The notes beneath the pieces are model-generated. The model saw only the letters and a program-made list of their open reading frames with translations. It had not been told where the DNA came from and made no database searches. A program made the position numbers and the translations under genes. DNA of 64,000 bases from an uncultured Dorea sp. (GTDB lineage Bacteria > Bacillota > Clostridia > Lachnospirales > Lachnospiraceae), in contig CAJTVY010000004.1 in the NCBI GenBank assembly GCA_910579925.1, positions 62,001 to 126,000 on the forward strand, written 5' to 3'. Every line of letters starts with the position of its first letter. Positions within the stretch are counted from its first letter, which is position 1. Below, one piece after another: positions 8,104 through 15,960 of the stretch.

Positions 8104-10230
8104 ATGGTTCAGTTTGGGAAAAAAGTGGTGAAGTACAGAGCGCCGATCCTGATCATCAGCATATTGCTGCTGATTCCTTCTGTACTGGGGTATGTGAATA
8201 CCAGGGTAAATTATGATGTCCTTACCTATCTGCCAGAGGATATTGAGACGATGAAAGGTCAGGATATCATGGTGGAAGACTTTGGGACGGGTGCGTTCTC
8301 CATGTTTATTGTGGATGGCATGGAGGATAAGGAGATTGTGAAGCTTAAAGAAGACATTGAGGAGATCAGCCATGTAGAGAATGTTCTGTGGTATGATTCC
8401 GTAATGGATATCTCGGTTCCGGCAAGTATGCTTCCGGCTGAACTTTACGAGGTGTTCAATTCCGACACAGGTACAATGATGGCCATCTTCTTTGATGAGG
8501 GAACTTCTTCTGACGGTACGATGGAGGCGATTGAGGAGATCCGCAAGGCGGCTGGAAAGCAGTGCTTTTTAAGCGGAATGTCTGCCATTGTTACGGATAC
8601 GAAGAACCTTGCCGAGAAAGAGACGCCTCTATATGTACTGATTGCGGTTGCGCTGGCGGTACTGGTATTAGGGATTACGATGGAATCATTCTTCGTGCCG
8701 GTGCTGTTTCTGCTCAGTATCGGGATGGCGATTCTCTATAACCTGGGAAGCAACTATTTTCTGGGAGAGATTTCTTATATTACAAAGGCGCTGGCAGCAG
8801 TATTGCAGCTTGGTGTTACGCTGGATTACTCGATCTTCCTGATGCATAGCTATGAAGAGCAGCAGAAGAGATTTGACGGAGATAAAAAGCGGGCGATGGC
8901 ACATGCGATTTCCCATACCTTTTCTTCGGTAGTGGGAAGTTCGATTACAACGGTCGCCGGTTTTATCGCACTGTGCTTTATGAGTTTTACCCTGGGCCTG
9001 GATATCGGGGTAGTGATGGCAAAAGGCGTGATCTTTGGCGTGATTGCCTGTGTAACGATCCTGCCGTCTATGATCCTGTGCTGTGATAAATTAATTGAGA
9101 AGACGAAGCATAAGCCATTGCTGCCGGATATCGGCAGACTGTCGGAAAAAGTGACGAAGCGTTATCTTTGGTATGTGGCGGCGTTCCTGATTCTTCTGGT
9201 TCCGGCGGTTTACGGAAATAACCATACAGGGGTTTACTATAATCTGGACGAGACGCTGCCCAAGGAGCTTCCCAGTATCATTGCCAATGAGAAGCTGAAG
9301 GAAGATTATGAGATGAATACGACCCACATCCTGCTGCTTGATAGCTCCGTACCTTCCTCGGATGTAGGGAAGATGCTGAAGAAAATAGAAAAAGTAGATG
9401 GAGTGAAGTGGGCGCTGGGATTAGATCGTCTGGTAGGTCCGGGAGTCCCTTCAGATATGCTTCCGGAATCCATTACCAGTATGTTAAAGACGGACCAGTA
9501 CCAGATGGTGATGATTAATTCGCTATATAAAGTAGCGTCTGATGAGGTCAACCGGCAGATTGAGAATATCAATGCAATCATGGATCAGTATGACGAGAAT
9601 GCCATGCTGGTTGGGGAAGGGCCTCTGACGGCAGATCTGATCACCATTACGGATAAGGATTTCAAGACAGTAAGCGTGGTATCTATCGGGATTATCTTCA
9701 TCATTATCTTAATCCTGTTCCAGTCCGTTTCACTGCCGGTGATCCTGGTTGGCGTGATTGAATTTGCAATCTTCGTAAATATGGGAATCCCGTTCTATAC
9801 AGGGACAAAGCTGCCCTTTGTGGCCTCCATTGTAATCGGAACCATACAGCTTGGTTCTACTGTAGATTATGCGATTCTCATGACCACAAGGTATAAACGG
9901 GAGAGAAGCCAGGGCAGAAGCAAGTATGATGCGGTTACGATTGCCCACCAGGCTTCGGCACAGTCCATTATGGTAAGCGCTTTCAGCTTCTTTGCGGCTA
10001 CGGTCGGTGTGGGACTGTTTTCCAATATTGATATGATCAGTTCTCTCTGTATCCTGATGGCGAGAGGAGCGATCATCAGCATGGCGGTTGTTGTGCTGAT
10101 CCTGCCGTCCATGTTCATGGTATTTGACAAAGTGATCGTAAAGACCAGCCGGGGATTCCTCCCAAAGACGGCAAGGGATCAGAGTAAGGGGAAGAAGACT
10201 ATGAAGGAATGTTCTGACGGCGGTGTGTAG
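8104..10230 (+). CDS. MMPL/RND-family transporter
   Basis: A 708-residue polytopic membrane protein of the MMPL/RND superfamily, expected to export lipids, hydrophobic drugs or other amphiphiles using the proton gradient. Two similar halves are visible: a transmembrane helix, an extracytoplasmic loop of about 160 residues, then a five-helix bundle, repeated (for example TMESFFVPVLFLLSIGMAIL and VVSIGIIFIIILILFQSVSL), giving about 12 helices. The start is the ATG at 8104, with AAAAGGAG 9 bases upstream; the longer frame begins with a TTG inside the repressor operator and is not credible. The stop is 103 bases before a secreted heptad-repeat protein, a likely functional partner. B. subtilis YdgH-type proteins combine MMPL and heptad-repeat parts in one chain. 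Confidence 0.9.
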   Translation: MVQFGKKVVKYRAPILIISILLLIPSVLGYVNTRVNYDVLTYLPEDIETMKGQDIMVEDFGTGAFSMFIVDGMEDKEIVKLKEDIEEISHVENVLWYDSVMDISVPASMLPAELYEVFNSDTGTMMAIFFDEGTSSDGTMEAIEEIRKAAGKQCFLSGMSAIVTDTKNLAEKETPLYVLIAVALAVLVLGITMESFFVPVLFLLSIGMAILYNLGSNYFLGEISYITKALAAVLQLGVTLDYSIFLMHSYEEQQKRFDGDKKRAMAHAISHTFSSVVGSSITTVAGFIALCFMSFTLGLDIGVVMAKGVIFGVIACVTILPSMILCCDKLIEKTKHKPLLPDIGRLSEKVTKRYLWYVAAFLILLVPAVYGNNHTGVYYNLDETLPKELPSIIANEKLKEDYEMNTTHILLLDSSVPSSDVGKMLKKIEKVDGVKWALGLDRLVGPGVPSDMLPESITSMLKTDQYQMVMINSLYKVASDEVNRQIENINAIMDQYDENAMLVGEGPLTADLITITDKDFKTVSVVSIGIIFIIILILFQSVSLPVILVGVIEFAIFVNMGIPFYTGTKLPFVASIVIGTIQLGSTVDYAILMTTRYKRERSQGRSKYDAVTIAHQASAQSIMVSAFSFFAATVGVGLFSNIDMISSLCILMARGAIISMAVVVLILPSMFMVFDKVIVKTSRGFLPKTARDQSKGKKTMKECSDGGV

Positions 10231-10333
10231 AGAAAAGTGTGGGATTCAACAGACGGGGTTAAGTAAGAAGTATTATATAAAATCTGCGCTGCAGACGGCA
10301 GGCAGAGTATTAGTTTGCAGGAGGTATGATGTT

Positions 10334-12673
10334 ATGAATAAAAATAGAAAACGGGTAATGGCGGGAGCTATGGCGGTAGCGGTGACGGCAGGAGCGGTCG
10401 GGGCATATGAGTATCATGGGTATGGCACAGAGGTCATGGCGGAAGAGGAGACGGCACAGATCCTTGAAGATGCGGCGAATACGGTGCTTGAAGGTCAGTC
10501 AGAAGATATTTCAGACGGCGCAAAAGGCGATATGTTCAAGGAAGAATCTGTCTATGTGAAAGCGGATGCCGCAGGCAATGTCACCAGGACCACAGTCACG
10601 GAGTGGATTAAAAATCCGGAAAATGGAGAACTGACTGACGCTTCCGGCTTACAGGATATCAGAAACATTAAAGGTGAAGAAGAATTTACAAAGGGGAGCG
10701 GCAAAGAACTGACCTGGAAGTCGGAGGGAAAGGATATCTACTACCAGGGGACAACGGATGAGAAGCTTCCGGTGGACGTGAAGATTTCCTATAAATTAGA
10801 CGGAAAAGAGATTAAGGCAGAAGATCTGGCGGGAAAAGAGGGGAAGGTTGAGATTCATATTGACTATGACAACCATGCAAAGGAGAAGGTTGAGATTAAC
10901 GGAGAGAATGTTGAGATGTATACTCCGTTTACCATGGTGACATCTATGATGCTGCCGACAGATGAATACAGTAACGTGACCGTCGACAATGGAAAGATCA
11001 TGTCGGATGCAGATAAGAACATTGTGGTCGGGCTTGGTTTCCCGGGGCTTTCTGAGAATCTGAAGCTTAAAGAAGTGGATATTTCGATTCCAGAGAGTGT
11101 GACCATTACGGCAGATGTAAAGGACGCTTCCGTGGGGCCTACTGTTACGGTAGCTTCTACGGAGATTATGGAAGAGTTCGATTTAAGCGATGTCCATGAT
11201 TTTGACAGCCTTGAGGATTCCATACATGAACTTGAGGACGCTTCTGCGAAGCTTGAGGATGGATCAGAAGACGCGGCAGATGGGGCGGATCAGCTTTTTG
11301 ACGGTTCCAGGGAAGCAGCCGGAGGGGCCGAAGAACTTGCAGCCGGAGCGAAAGAGGCAGCCGGCGGAGCAAGAGAACTGGCCGACGGTTCAAAGAGTGC
11401 GGCGGATGGAGCCGGAGAACTGGCCGACGGTTCAAAGACACTTGCAGCCGGCGTAAATGAACTGAACGGCAAGAGCAAAGAACTGACCAGGGGTGTTAAT
11501 ACGCTGGCAGAAGGGATGTACGCATATACCGACGGAGTGTCGGGACTGAAAGAAGGAAGTGAAAACATAGCCAGTGGAGCAAGTGCGTTGAGCGAGGGGG
11601 CCGGCAGTCTGAATGCAGGGATTGCGCAGGCATCGGCCGGAGCCGGTCAGCTTGCGGCTTTAGCGCAGGCTGTCAGAGGCGGCATGGGCGAGGCGGCCTC
11701 TGGATTAGGAGATGCGTCGGCCGGATTACAGAGTCTGGCAGACAGCTTAAGATCCATGACAGGAAATAATGGGACCGTAAGCGTGGCATATTCTGAAGTG
11801 AACGTGGCCGGAATTGTGGATCAGTATTTCCCGGATGCGGATGAAGAGACGAAAGCTGCGGCAGCCTCGGCAATCGGGGCGCAATTGGATCAGATCTACG
11901 CAAGTATGAATGAAGCTGTCAATGCAATGGCATATGCGGCGGATGATAAAGATGCAGCTATTAATGCCATTGCCGGTCAGATTGAAGGCGTAGGAGCAGG
12001 CATACAGGGAGCGCAGGCACAACTGACAATACCGGGATATCCTTTAGTAGACGGTATTTCGGGAATTGAAAATGGCGCGGCCGGCCTTGCGGAAACACTT
12101 GGCGGTGCAGGCGCGGTCGGAAGCGGTGCGGCGTCGCTGGCAGCAGGTGCGGACGAACTGGCGGCAGGAACAGGCGAACTTAAGGAGGGAGCAGATCGCT
12201 TATATGCCAGTAATAAGCCGCTTCTGGACGGAATGAATTCTTTAAAGGAGGGCGGTTCAAAGCTGTTAGACGGCGTCGGGCAGCTTTCGTCCGGAGCAGA
12301 TAAGCTTTCAGCCGGAGCCGGCTTCCTTGCCGACGGAAACCAGAAGCTTTTAGACGGAGCCGGTCAATTATCAGATGGGAACCAGAAACTTGCCGTCGGA
12401 GCGGCTGCCCTTGCGGATGGGAATCAGCAGCTTTCGGAAGGAGCGGCTGCCCTTGCGGATGGAAACCGGCAGCTTGCAAACGGTATGTCAGAATTCAAGA
12501 CGTCCGGTATTGACAGACTGACCGATGTATTTGACAATGATATAGAGTCTGTCAGGTCCAGGATAGATACCATGTCTGACCTTGGAAAGAATTATAAGTC
12601 ATTTGCGGGAATTAAGGAAGAAATGAACGGAAGTACTAAGTTCATCATTGAGACGGAAGGCGTGGAAAAATAA
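10334..12673 (+). CDS. Secreted heptad-repeat protein, probable partner of the MMPL exporter
   Basis: A 779-residue protein with an N-terminal signal segment (VMAGAMAVAVTAGAVGA), a folded domain (about residues 60-290), then long runs of seven-residue repeats of the pattern x-x-x-L-x-x-G, typical of the heptad linkers in YhgE/Pip and some MMPL proteins. A globular insert near residues 455-580 splits the repeats into two blocks. No C-terminal membrane helix or sorting motif is visible; the C-terminus ends KFIIETEGVEK. The start is the ATG at 10334, 9 bases after AGGAGG; upstream in-frame sequence overlaps the exporter gene and lacks a ribosome binding site. It may form a rod or channel-like adaptor outside the membrane. 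Function is inferred from context. Confidence 0.85.
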   Translation: MNKNRKRVMAGAMAVAVTAGAVGAYEYHGYGTEVMAEEETAQILEDAANTVLEGQSEDISDGAKGDMFKEESVYVKADAAGNVTRTTVTEWIKNPENGELTDASGLQDIRNIKGEEEFTKGSGKELTWKSEGKDIYYQGTTDEKLPVDVKISYKLDGKEIKAEDLAGKEGKVEIHIDYDNHAKEKVEINGENVEMYTPFTMVTSMMLPTDEYSNVTVDNGKIMSDADKNIVVGLGFPGLSENLKLKEVDISIPESVTITADVKDASVGPTVTVASTEIMEEFDLSDVHDFDSLEDSIHELEDASAKLEDGSEDAADGADQLFDGSREAAGGAEELAAGAKEAAGGARELADGSKSAADGAGELADGSKTLAAGVNELNGKSKELTRGVNTLAEGMYAYTDGVSGLKEGSENIASGASALSEGAGSLNAGIAQASAGAGQLAALAQAVRGGMGEAASGLGDASAGLQSLADSLRSMTGNNGTVSVAYSEVNVAGIVDQYFPDADEETKAAAASAIGAQLDQIYASMNEAVNAMAYAADDKDAAINAIAGQIEGVGAGIQGAQAQLTIPGYPLVDGISGIENGAAGLAETLGGAGAVGSGAASLAAGADELAAGTGELKEGADRLYASNKPLLDGMNSLKEGGSKLLDGVGQLSSGADKLSAGAGFLADGNQKLLDGAGQLSDGNQKLAVGAAALADGNQQLSEGAAALADGNRQLANGMSEFKTSGIDRLTDVFDNDIESVRSRIDTMSDLGKNYKSFAGIKEEMNGSTKFIIETEGVEK
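11233..11660 (+). repeat. Heptad-repeat coding block 1
   Basis: Codes for degenerate tandem L-x-x-G heptads such as AAGGAEELAAGAKEAAGG and ADGSKSAADGAGELADG. The repeats are in frame and diverged, so they are under protein-level constraint and are not a recent DNA expansion. Confidence 0.75.
12076..12510 (+). repeat. Heptad-repeat coding block 2
   Basis: A second in-frame heptad block. It includes a recent 14-codon duplication: an identical 23-base stretch at 12398-12420 recurs at 12440-12462, so slippage is still changing the number of heptads. Confidence 0.75.
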
Positions 12674-12681
12674 ATAGGTAT

Positions 12682-12708
12682 TAACATTTATATCCAGGAT
12701 GTCGATAT
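12682..12708 (+). promoter_or_regulatory. Sigma-28 (SigD/FliA)-like promoter for the FliD-like gene
   Basis: TAAC (12682-12685), an exact 15-base spacer and GTCGATAT (12701-12708) match 10 of 12 positions of the Gram-positive flagellar sigma factor consensus TAAA-N15-GCCGATAT. It sits 63 bases before the FliD-like start codon and follows the previous stop by 8 bases. Confidence 0.5.
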
Positions 12709-12771
12709 ATTATTGAAGGATGGAAAGGCCATTCTTATGCAATCTATCAAGATAAGAAAGGAGGAAGAATA

Positions 12772-14109
12772 ATGGCAATCAGTGGAATCGGTTCCTATGG
12801 ATTAAACAGTCTGTACAGTTATCAGTCATCCATTAACAGTCTTCGCTTGACTCAGGCTCTTTCCAACAATCCGAGACTGAATCAGTCTTATTCATCTTCA
12901 TCAACGTCATCCGTCACGTCACGGAAGGCGGCGATGAATGCCAATGTCAGCTTTGTCAAGGATTACAGCAGTACCATGTCTGATCTGATGAATGCGGCGA
13001 ATGAACTGAGAAGTTCGAATAAGAACGGGGCTATGAGTGATCTTGCGATTACCAGTTCTAACAGCGACGTTGCAACGGCAAGCGGAAAATTACTTGTTAA
13101 GAATGACAAGGAGTATGAGCTTAGTGTGGATCAGATCGCACAGGCACAGGTTAATGCCAGCGATGGAGTGAAAGGCTCTGATTATGCGAAGTCAGCGATG
13201 AATTTCACCGTAGGAGACGGCAAGAATTCCGTCAACGTCCGGGTGGGAACGACGAAAGCTAACGGAGGCTCCAGGACCAACACCCAGATGCTTCAGGAAG
13301 CGGCAGACCAGATCAATAAGAGTAAGGTCGGCGTGAAAGCCAGCGTTGTACACAAGGACGGAGTTGCCTCTCTGCAGTTAGAAGGCAAGGAGACAGGCGA
13401 GGGCAAGAATTTCACCGTCAGCGGAGAACAGCTTGGAGCGGCGGCAGGAATTGACAATGTGAAGACTGAAGCCTCCAATGCGAAGTATTCTGTAACCGTG
13501 GACGGCAGGACCACAGAATATGAGTCAGAGAAGAATAACGTGTCCATCGGTTACTACGGAGTAGACGTAGAGCTTAAGAAAGCCGGCGAGGCTACGCTGA
13601 AGGCTGGTGTGAATTCCGGAAATGTAGCTTCTGCACTTGGCGACCTGGTTGACGCCTATAATTCATCATTGAAGTTCCTTAATGATAATTATGACAGAGG
13701 AAGCGGCGTCGGCAGACAGCTTCGTAACATGATTACGGGTATCGGCTCTGAGCAGTCCTTAAAGCAGCTTGGGATCACGGTGAATAAGGATGCAACCTTA
13801 AGCTTCAGCAAGAGCACGTTCGAGAAGAATATGCAGAAAGATCCGTCTCTGACAAAGAGCCTGGTATCCGGTATGGGCGGAATCGCAGACCGTATGTTTA
13901 ACAAGGCAGGCAGCGCTATGAATGTCAGCTCAAGGTCTCTGATTAATGGAAGCGGCTCTGACGTATTCTCCGGTTCGTCATCCGGCGTCTCGTCTTCTAT
14001 GAGTGCGGCGACGAATCCATATAGCGTACTGGGTATGTATTCTAAGAGCGGGGCTTACAATATGAGCAATTATTATGCTGTTGGCATGATGATGAATTAT
14101 CTGATTTAA
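12772..14109 (+). CDS. FliD-like (flagellar hook-associated protein 2) protein, orphan
   Basis: A 445-residue Ser/Asn/Gly-rich protein. The middle and C-terminal parts resemble the FliD C-terminal region: a coiled-coil-prone stretch LGDLVDAYNSSLKFLNDN, then LRNMITGI, and the block SLKQLGITVNKDATLSFSKS followed by phenylalanine-rich ends, all usual in filament-cap proteins. The N-terminus (MAISGIGSYGLNSLYSYQ) is not the usual FliD start. No other flagellar gene is nearby. AAGGAGG is well placed before the ATG, and a sigma-28-like promoter lies upstream. It could be a true minor cap, a filament-like surface protein borrowing the FliD fold, or a secreted chaperone. A short low-complexity Ser/Gly tail ends in a Met/Tyr-rich segment. 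Confidence 0.7.
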   Translation: MAISGIGSYGLNSLYSYQSSINSLRLTQALSNNPRLNQSYSSSSTSSVTSRKAAMNANVSFVKDYSSTMSDLMNAANELRSSNKNGAMSDLAITSSNSDVATASGKLLVKNDKEYELSVDQIAQAQVNASDGVKGSDYAKSAMNFTVGDGKNSVNVRVGTTKANGGSRTNTQMLQEAADQINKSKVGVKASVVHKDGVASLQLEGKETGEGKNFTVSGEQLGAAAGIDNVKTEASNAKYSVTVDGRTTEYESEKNNVSIGYYGVDVELKKAGEATLKAGVNSGNVASALGDLVDAYNSSLKFLNDNYDRGSGVGRQLRNMITGIGSEQSLKQLGITVNKDATLSFSKSTFEKNMQKDPSLTKSLVSGMGGIADRMFNKAGSAMNVSSRSLINGSGSDVFSGSSSGVSSSMSAATNPYSVLGMYSKSGAYNMSNYYAVGMMMNYLI

Positions 14110-14122
14110 TTACATGATGTCA

Positions 14123-14177
14123 GGGTCAAAAGGTCATGTGATTCATGCTTGCATGAATAAACATGACTTTGGGACCC
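14123..14177 (+). other. Long imperfect hairpin downstream of the FliD-like gene
   Basis: Nested complementary arms: GGGTC with GACCC, GTCATGT with ACATGAC, and ATTCATG with CATGAAT around a CTTG loop, with small internal bulges. No T tract follows, so it is not a simple terminator. The region from 14110 to 14538 holds no credible gene; this is its first structured element. Confidence 0.5.
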
Positions 14178-14196
14178 GTAAAAACATGAAAAAGCA

Positions 14197-14209
14197 GCCC
14201 GATTAGGGC
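14197..14209 (+). other. Short GC hairpin
   Basis: GCCC-GATTA-GGGC followed by a weak T-rich stretch (ATTTTGAATGTTTTT). It may act as a weak terminator for the FliD-like transcript. Confidence 0.3.
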
Positions 14210-14227
14210 GGATTTTGAATGTTTTTA

Positions 14228-14338
14228 GGATTGTGGGAGCACGAAGTGCGGAACAATCCGTGGCATCATTACATCTGTTTATACTGATCAGCGGCGGTAC
14301 GCCGCACAGAAGGAAGTATCCGGCTGTGCGGCGTTTTT
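14228..14338 (+). ncRNA. Candidate small structured RNA ending in a terminator
   Basis: A stem-in-stem (GGATTGT with ACAATCC at 14228-14259, enclosing GCAC-GAA-GTGC) is followed by a strong intrinsic terminator at 14300-14338. The two hairpins are 40 bases apart with no open frame. No promoter is evident, so it may instead be the processed 3' end of the FliD-like messenger. I do not recognise an Rfam family. Confidence 0.3.
14300..14338 (+). terminator. Strong Rho-independent terminator
   Basis: A perfect 10-base-pair stem, CGCCGCACAG with CTGTGCGGCG, followed directly by TTTTT. It insulates the plsX operon from upstream transcription. Confidence 0.8.
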
Positions 14339-14425
14339 ATGCACAGCCCCGTGCAGAGGAAATCCCCTGCACGATTGATCTGACAGGTTTTTAAATGTTG
14401 GACAGAATGGGGTATTGCTTTTTCG

Positions 14426-14452
14426 TATAATGTCTAGTAAAATTAGTCTAGT
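14426..14452 (+). promoter_or_regulatory. Probable plsX operon -10 box with a GTCTAGT direct repeat
   Basis: A perfect TATAAT at 14426-14431 with no good -35 at 16-18 bases, followed by two copies of GTCTAGT (14432-14438 and 14446-14452) 14 bases apart. The repeat covers the expected start of transcription and may be a fatty-acid regulator site, but it does not match the FapR consensus. Confidence 0.35.
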
Positions 14453-14538
14453 GCATCGTAGATTAAATAAATGGCTATGCAGTGAATATGGCTGGTTATT
14501 TAATGGACGATGTGCCGGCAAAGCCAGGAGGGATACAG

Positions 14539-15561
14539 ATGACGGAGATTACGAATATAGCATTAGATGCCATGGGCGGGGACAATGCCCCGGCAGAGAT
14601 GGTGAAAGGGGCGGTGGACGCCGCCGAGAAAGAGCCTGCCATGAAGGTATTCCTGATCGGACAGGAAGAGGTCATAAGAAGGGAGCTTGCGAAGTATCGG
14701 TTTAACCAGGCGCAGATTGAAGTGGTCCATGCCTCGGAGGTGATCGAGACGGCGGAACCGCCGGTGAACGCTATTCGCAGGAAGAAAGATTCCTCTATTG
14801 TGGTCGGTATGAAGATGGTGAAGACGGGCAGGGCGGACGCATTCGTGTCGGCAGGAAGTTCCGGCGCTATCCTGGTTGGGGGCCAGACGCTGGTAGGGCG
14901 GATCAAGGGCGTGGAACGACCGCCTCTTGCATCGTTGATTCCGACAGAGAAGGGAGTGTCTTTGCTTCTGGACTGCGGCGCGAACGTGGATGCCAGGGCG
15001 TCTCATCTTGTTCAGTTCGCCAAGATGGGGTCGATTTATATGGAACATGTTTTAGGGGTTCGCAATCCCAAGGTGGGAATCGTCAACATCGGTGCAGAGG
15101 AAGAGAAGGGAAATGCGCTGGTGAAAGAGACGTTTCCGCTTCTGAAGGATCTGAAAGACATCAACTTTACCGGAAGCGTAGAGGCCAGAGAGATTCCTCA
15201 TGGTCAGGTGGACGTGGTGGTATGCGAAGCATTTTCGGGAAATATTATTCTGAAATTATACGAAGGAGTCGGTGCGGTCCTGATCAGCAAGGTCAAGGAA
15301 GGGCTTATGTCTACCTTGAGGAGCAAGATTGGCGCACTGCTGATTAAACCGGCGTTAAAGCAGACGCTGAAGGCTTTCGATGCCACTGAGTACGGCGGCG
15401 CTCCTCTTCTGGGGCTGAACGGCCTGGTGGTTAAGACCCATGGGAGCGCCAGGGCGAAGGAGGTCAGCAATACGCTGATTCAGTGTGTGACCTTCAAGAG
15501 ACAGAAGATCAATGAGAAGATCAGAGAATGTATTCAACCGGATGTGTCATCCGCTGAATAA
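14539..15561 (+). CDS. plsX: Phosphate acyltransferase PlsX
   Basis: Converts acyl-ACP to acyl-phosphate, the first step of phosphatidic acid synthesis in most Firmicutes, working with PlsY. At 340 residues it has normal length and the family N-terminus IALDAMGGDNAPAEMVKGA, plus the conserved VSAGSSGAILVGG and LLDCGANVDARASHL. The start is the ATG at 14539, 6 bases after AGGAGG; in-frame codons upstream have no ribosome binding site. It heads the classic plsX-acpP-rnc-smc-ftsY arrangement. Firmicutes often have fapR just before plsX; here it is absent. Confidence 0.97.
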   Translation: MTEITNIALDAMGGDNAPAEMVKGAVDAAEKEPAMKVFLIGQEEVIRRELAKYRFNQAQIEVVHASEVIETAEPPVNAIRRKKDSSIVVGMKMVKTGRADAFVSAGSSGAILVGGQTLVGRIKGVERPPLASLIPTEKGVSLLLDCGANVDARASHLVQFAKMGSIYMEHVLGVRNPKVGIVNIGAEEEKGNALVKETFPLLKDLKDINFTGSVEAREIPHGQVDVVVCEAFSGNIILKLYEGVGAVLISKVKEGLMSTLRSKIGALLIKPALKQTLKAFDATEYGGAPLLGLNGLVVKTHGSARAKEVSNTLIQCVTFKRQKINEKIRECIQPDVSSAE

Positions 15562-15613
15562 AAAAGAACATGATGTATCAAAAATGAATAACAGGAAAAG
15601 GAGAAGAGATGGT

Positions 15614-15847
15614 ATGGAGTTTGAAAAGTTGAAAGAGATTATAGCAGATGTTTTGAATGTGAATGCAGATGAGATTACGGAAGATACAACTTTCGTGGAT
15701 GACCTGGGAGCAGACTCTCTCGACATCTTTCAGATCATTATGGGAATAGAGGAGACATACGATATCGAGATTGACAATGAAGAGGCCGAGAAGATCGTTA
15801 CGGTTGGGGATGCCGTGGAGCAGATCAAGAATGCAACGAATAATTAG
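15614..15847 (+). CDS. acpP: Acyl carrier protein
   Basis: A 77-residue carrier for fatty-acid synthesis. The phosphopantetheine attachment serine lies in DDLGADSLD, and the protein is acidic with the usual four-helix layout. The start is the ATG at 15614, with AAGGAG upstream; the longer frame overlaps plsX and adds a basic leader foreign to the family. It supplies the acyl-ACP that PlsX consumes. A strong terminator follows. Confidence 0.97.
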   Translation: MEFEKLKEIIADVLNVNADEITEDTTFVDDLGADSLDIFQIIMGIEETYDIEIDNEEAEKIVTVGDAVEQIKNATNN

Positions 15848-15866
15848 TGTAGGCATTGGAATGTTA

Positions 15867-15897
15867 GAAAAAGCCCGGCAGGGCTTTTTCATTTTTT
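15867..15897 (+). terminator. Rho-independent terminator after acpP
   Basis: A perfect 10-base-pair stem GAAAAAGCCC with GGGCTTTTTC around GGCA, followed by ATTTTTT. It lies between acpP and rnc and should lower transcription of rnc-smc-ftsY relative to acpP. Confidence 0.85.
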
Positions 15898-15915
15898 GAA
15901 ATAGCATATGGAAAA

Positions 15916-15932
15916 GGCTGCCGATGGCAGCC
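15916..15932 (+). other. Hairpin in the rnc leader
   Basis: A perfect 7-base-pair stem GGCTGCC-GAT-GGCAGCC, 28 bases before the rnc start and without a T tract. RNase III messengers are often cut by RNase III in their leaders; a stem this short is only a weak candidate for that. Confidence 0.3.
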
Positions 15933-15960
15933 TCTGGATTCAGTTTTGTGAGGCGATAGA

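Noticed and set aside
11233..12510. Dense short repeats in the heptad protein gene as a possible DNA repeat array.
   Set aside because: The repeats are in-frame heptads with diverged codons, so selection acts on protein structure.
14117..14206. Small open frame after the FliD-like gene (about 29 residues).
   Set aside because: No ribosome binding site, and the sequence folds into a long hairpin; an RNA or repeat element explains it better.
14398..14452. FapR-type operator upstream of plsX.
   Set aside because: The sequence does not match the TTAGTACC...GATACTAA consensus; only a GTCTAGT direct repeat is present.
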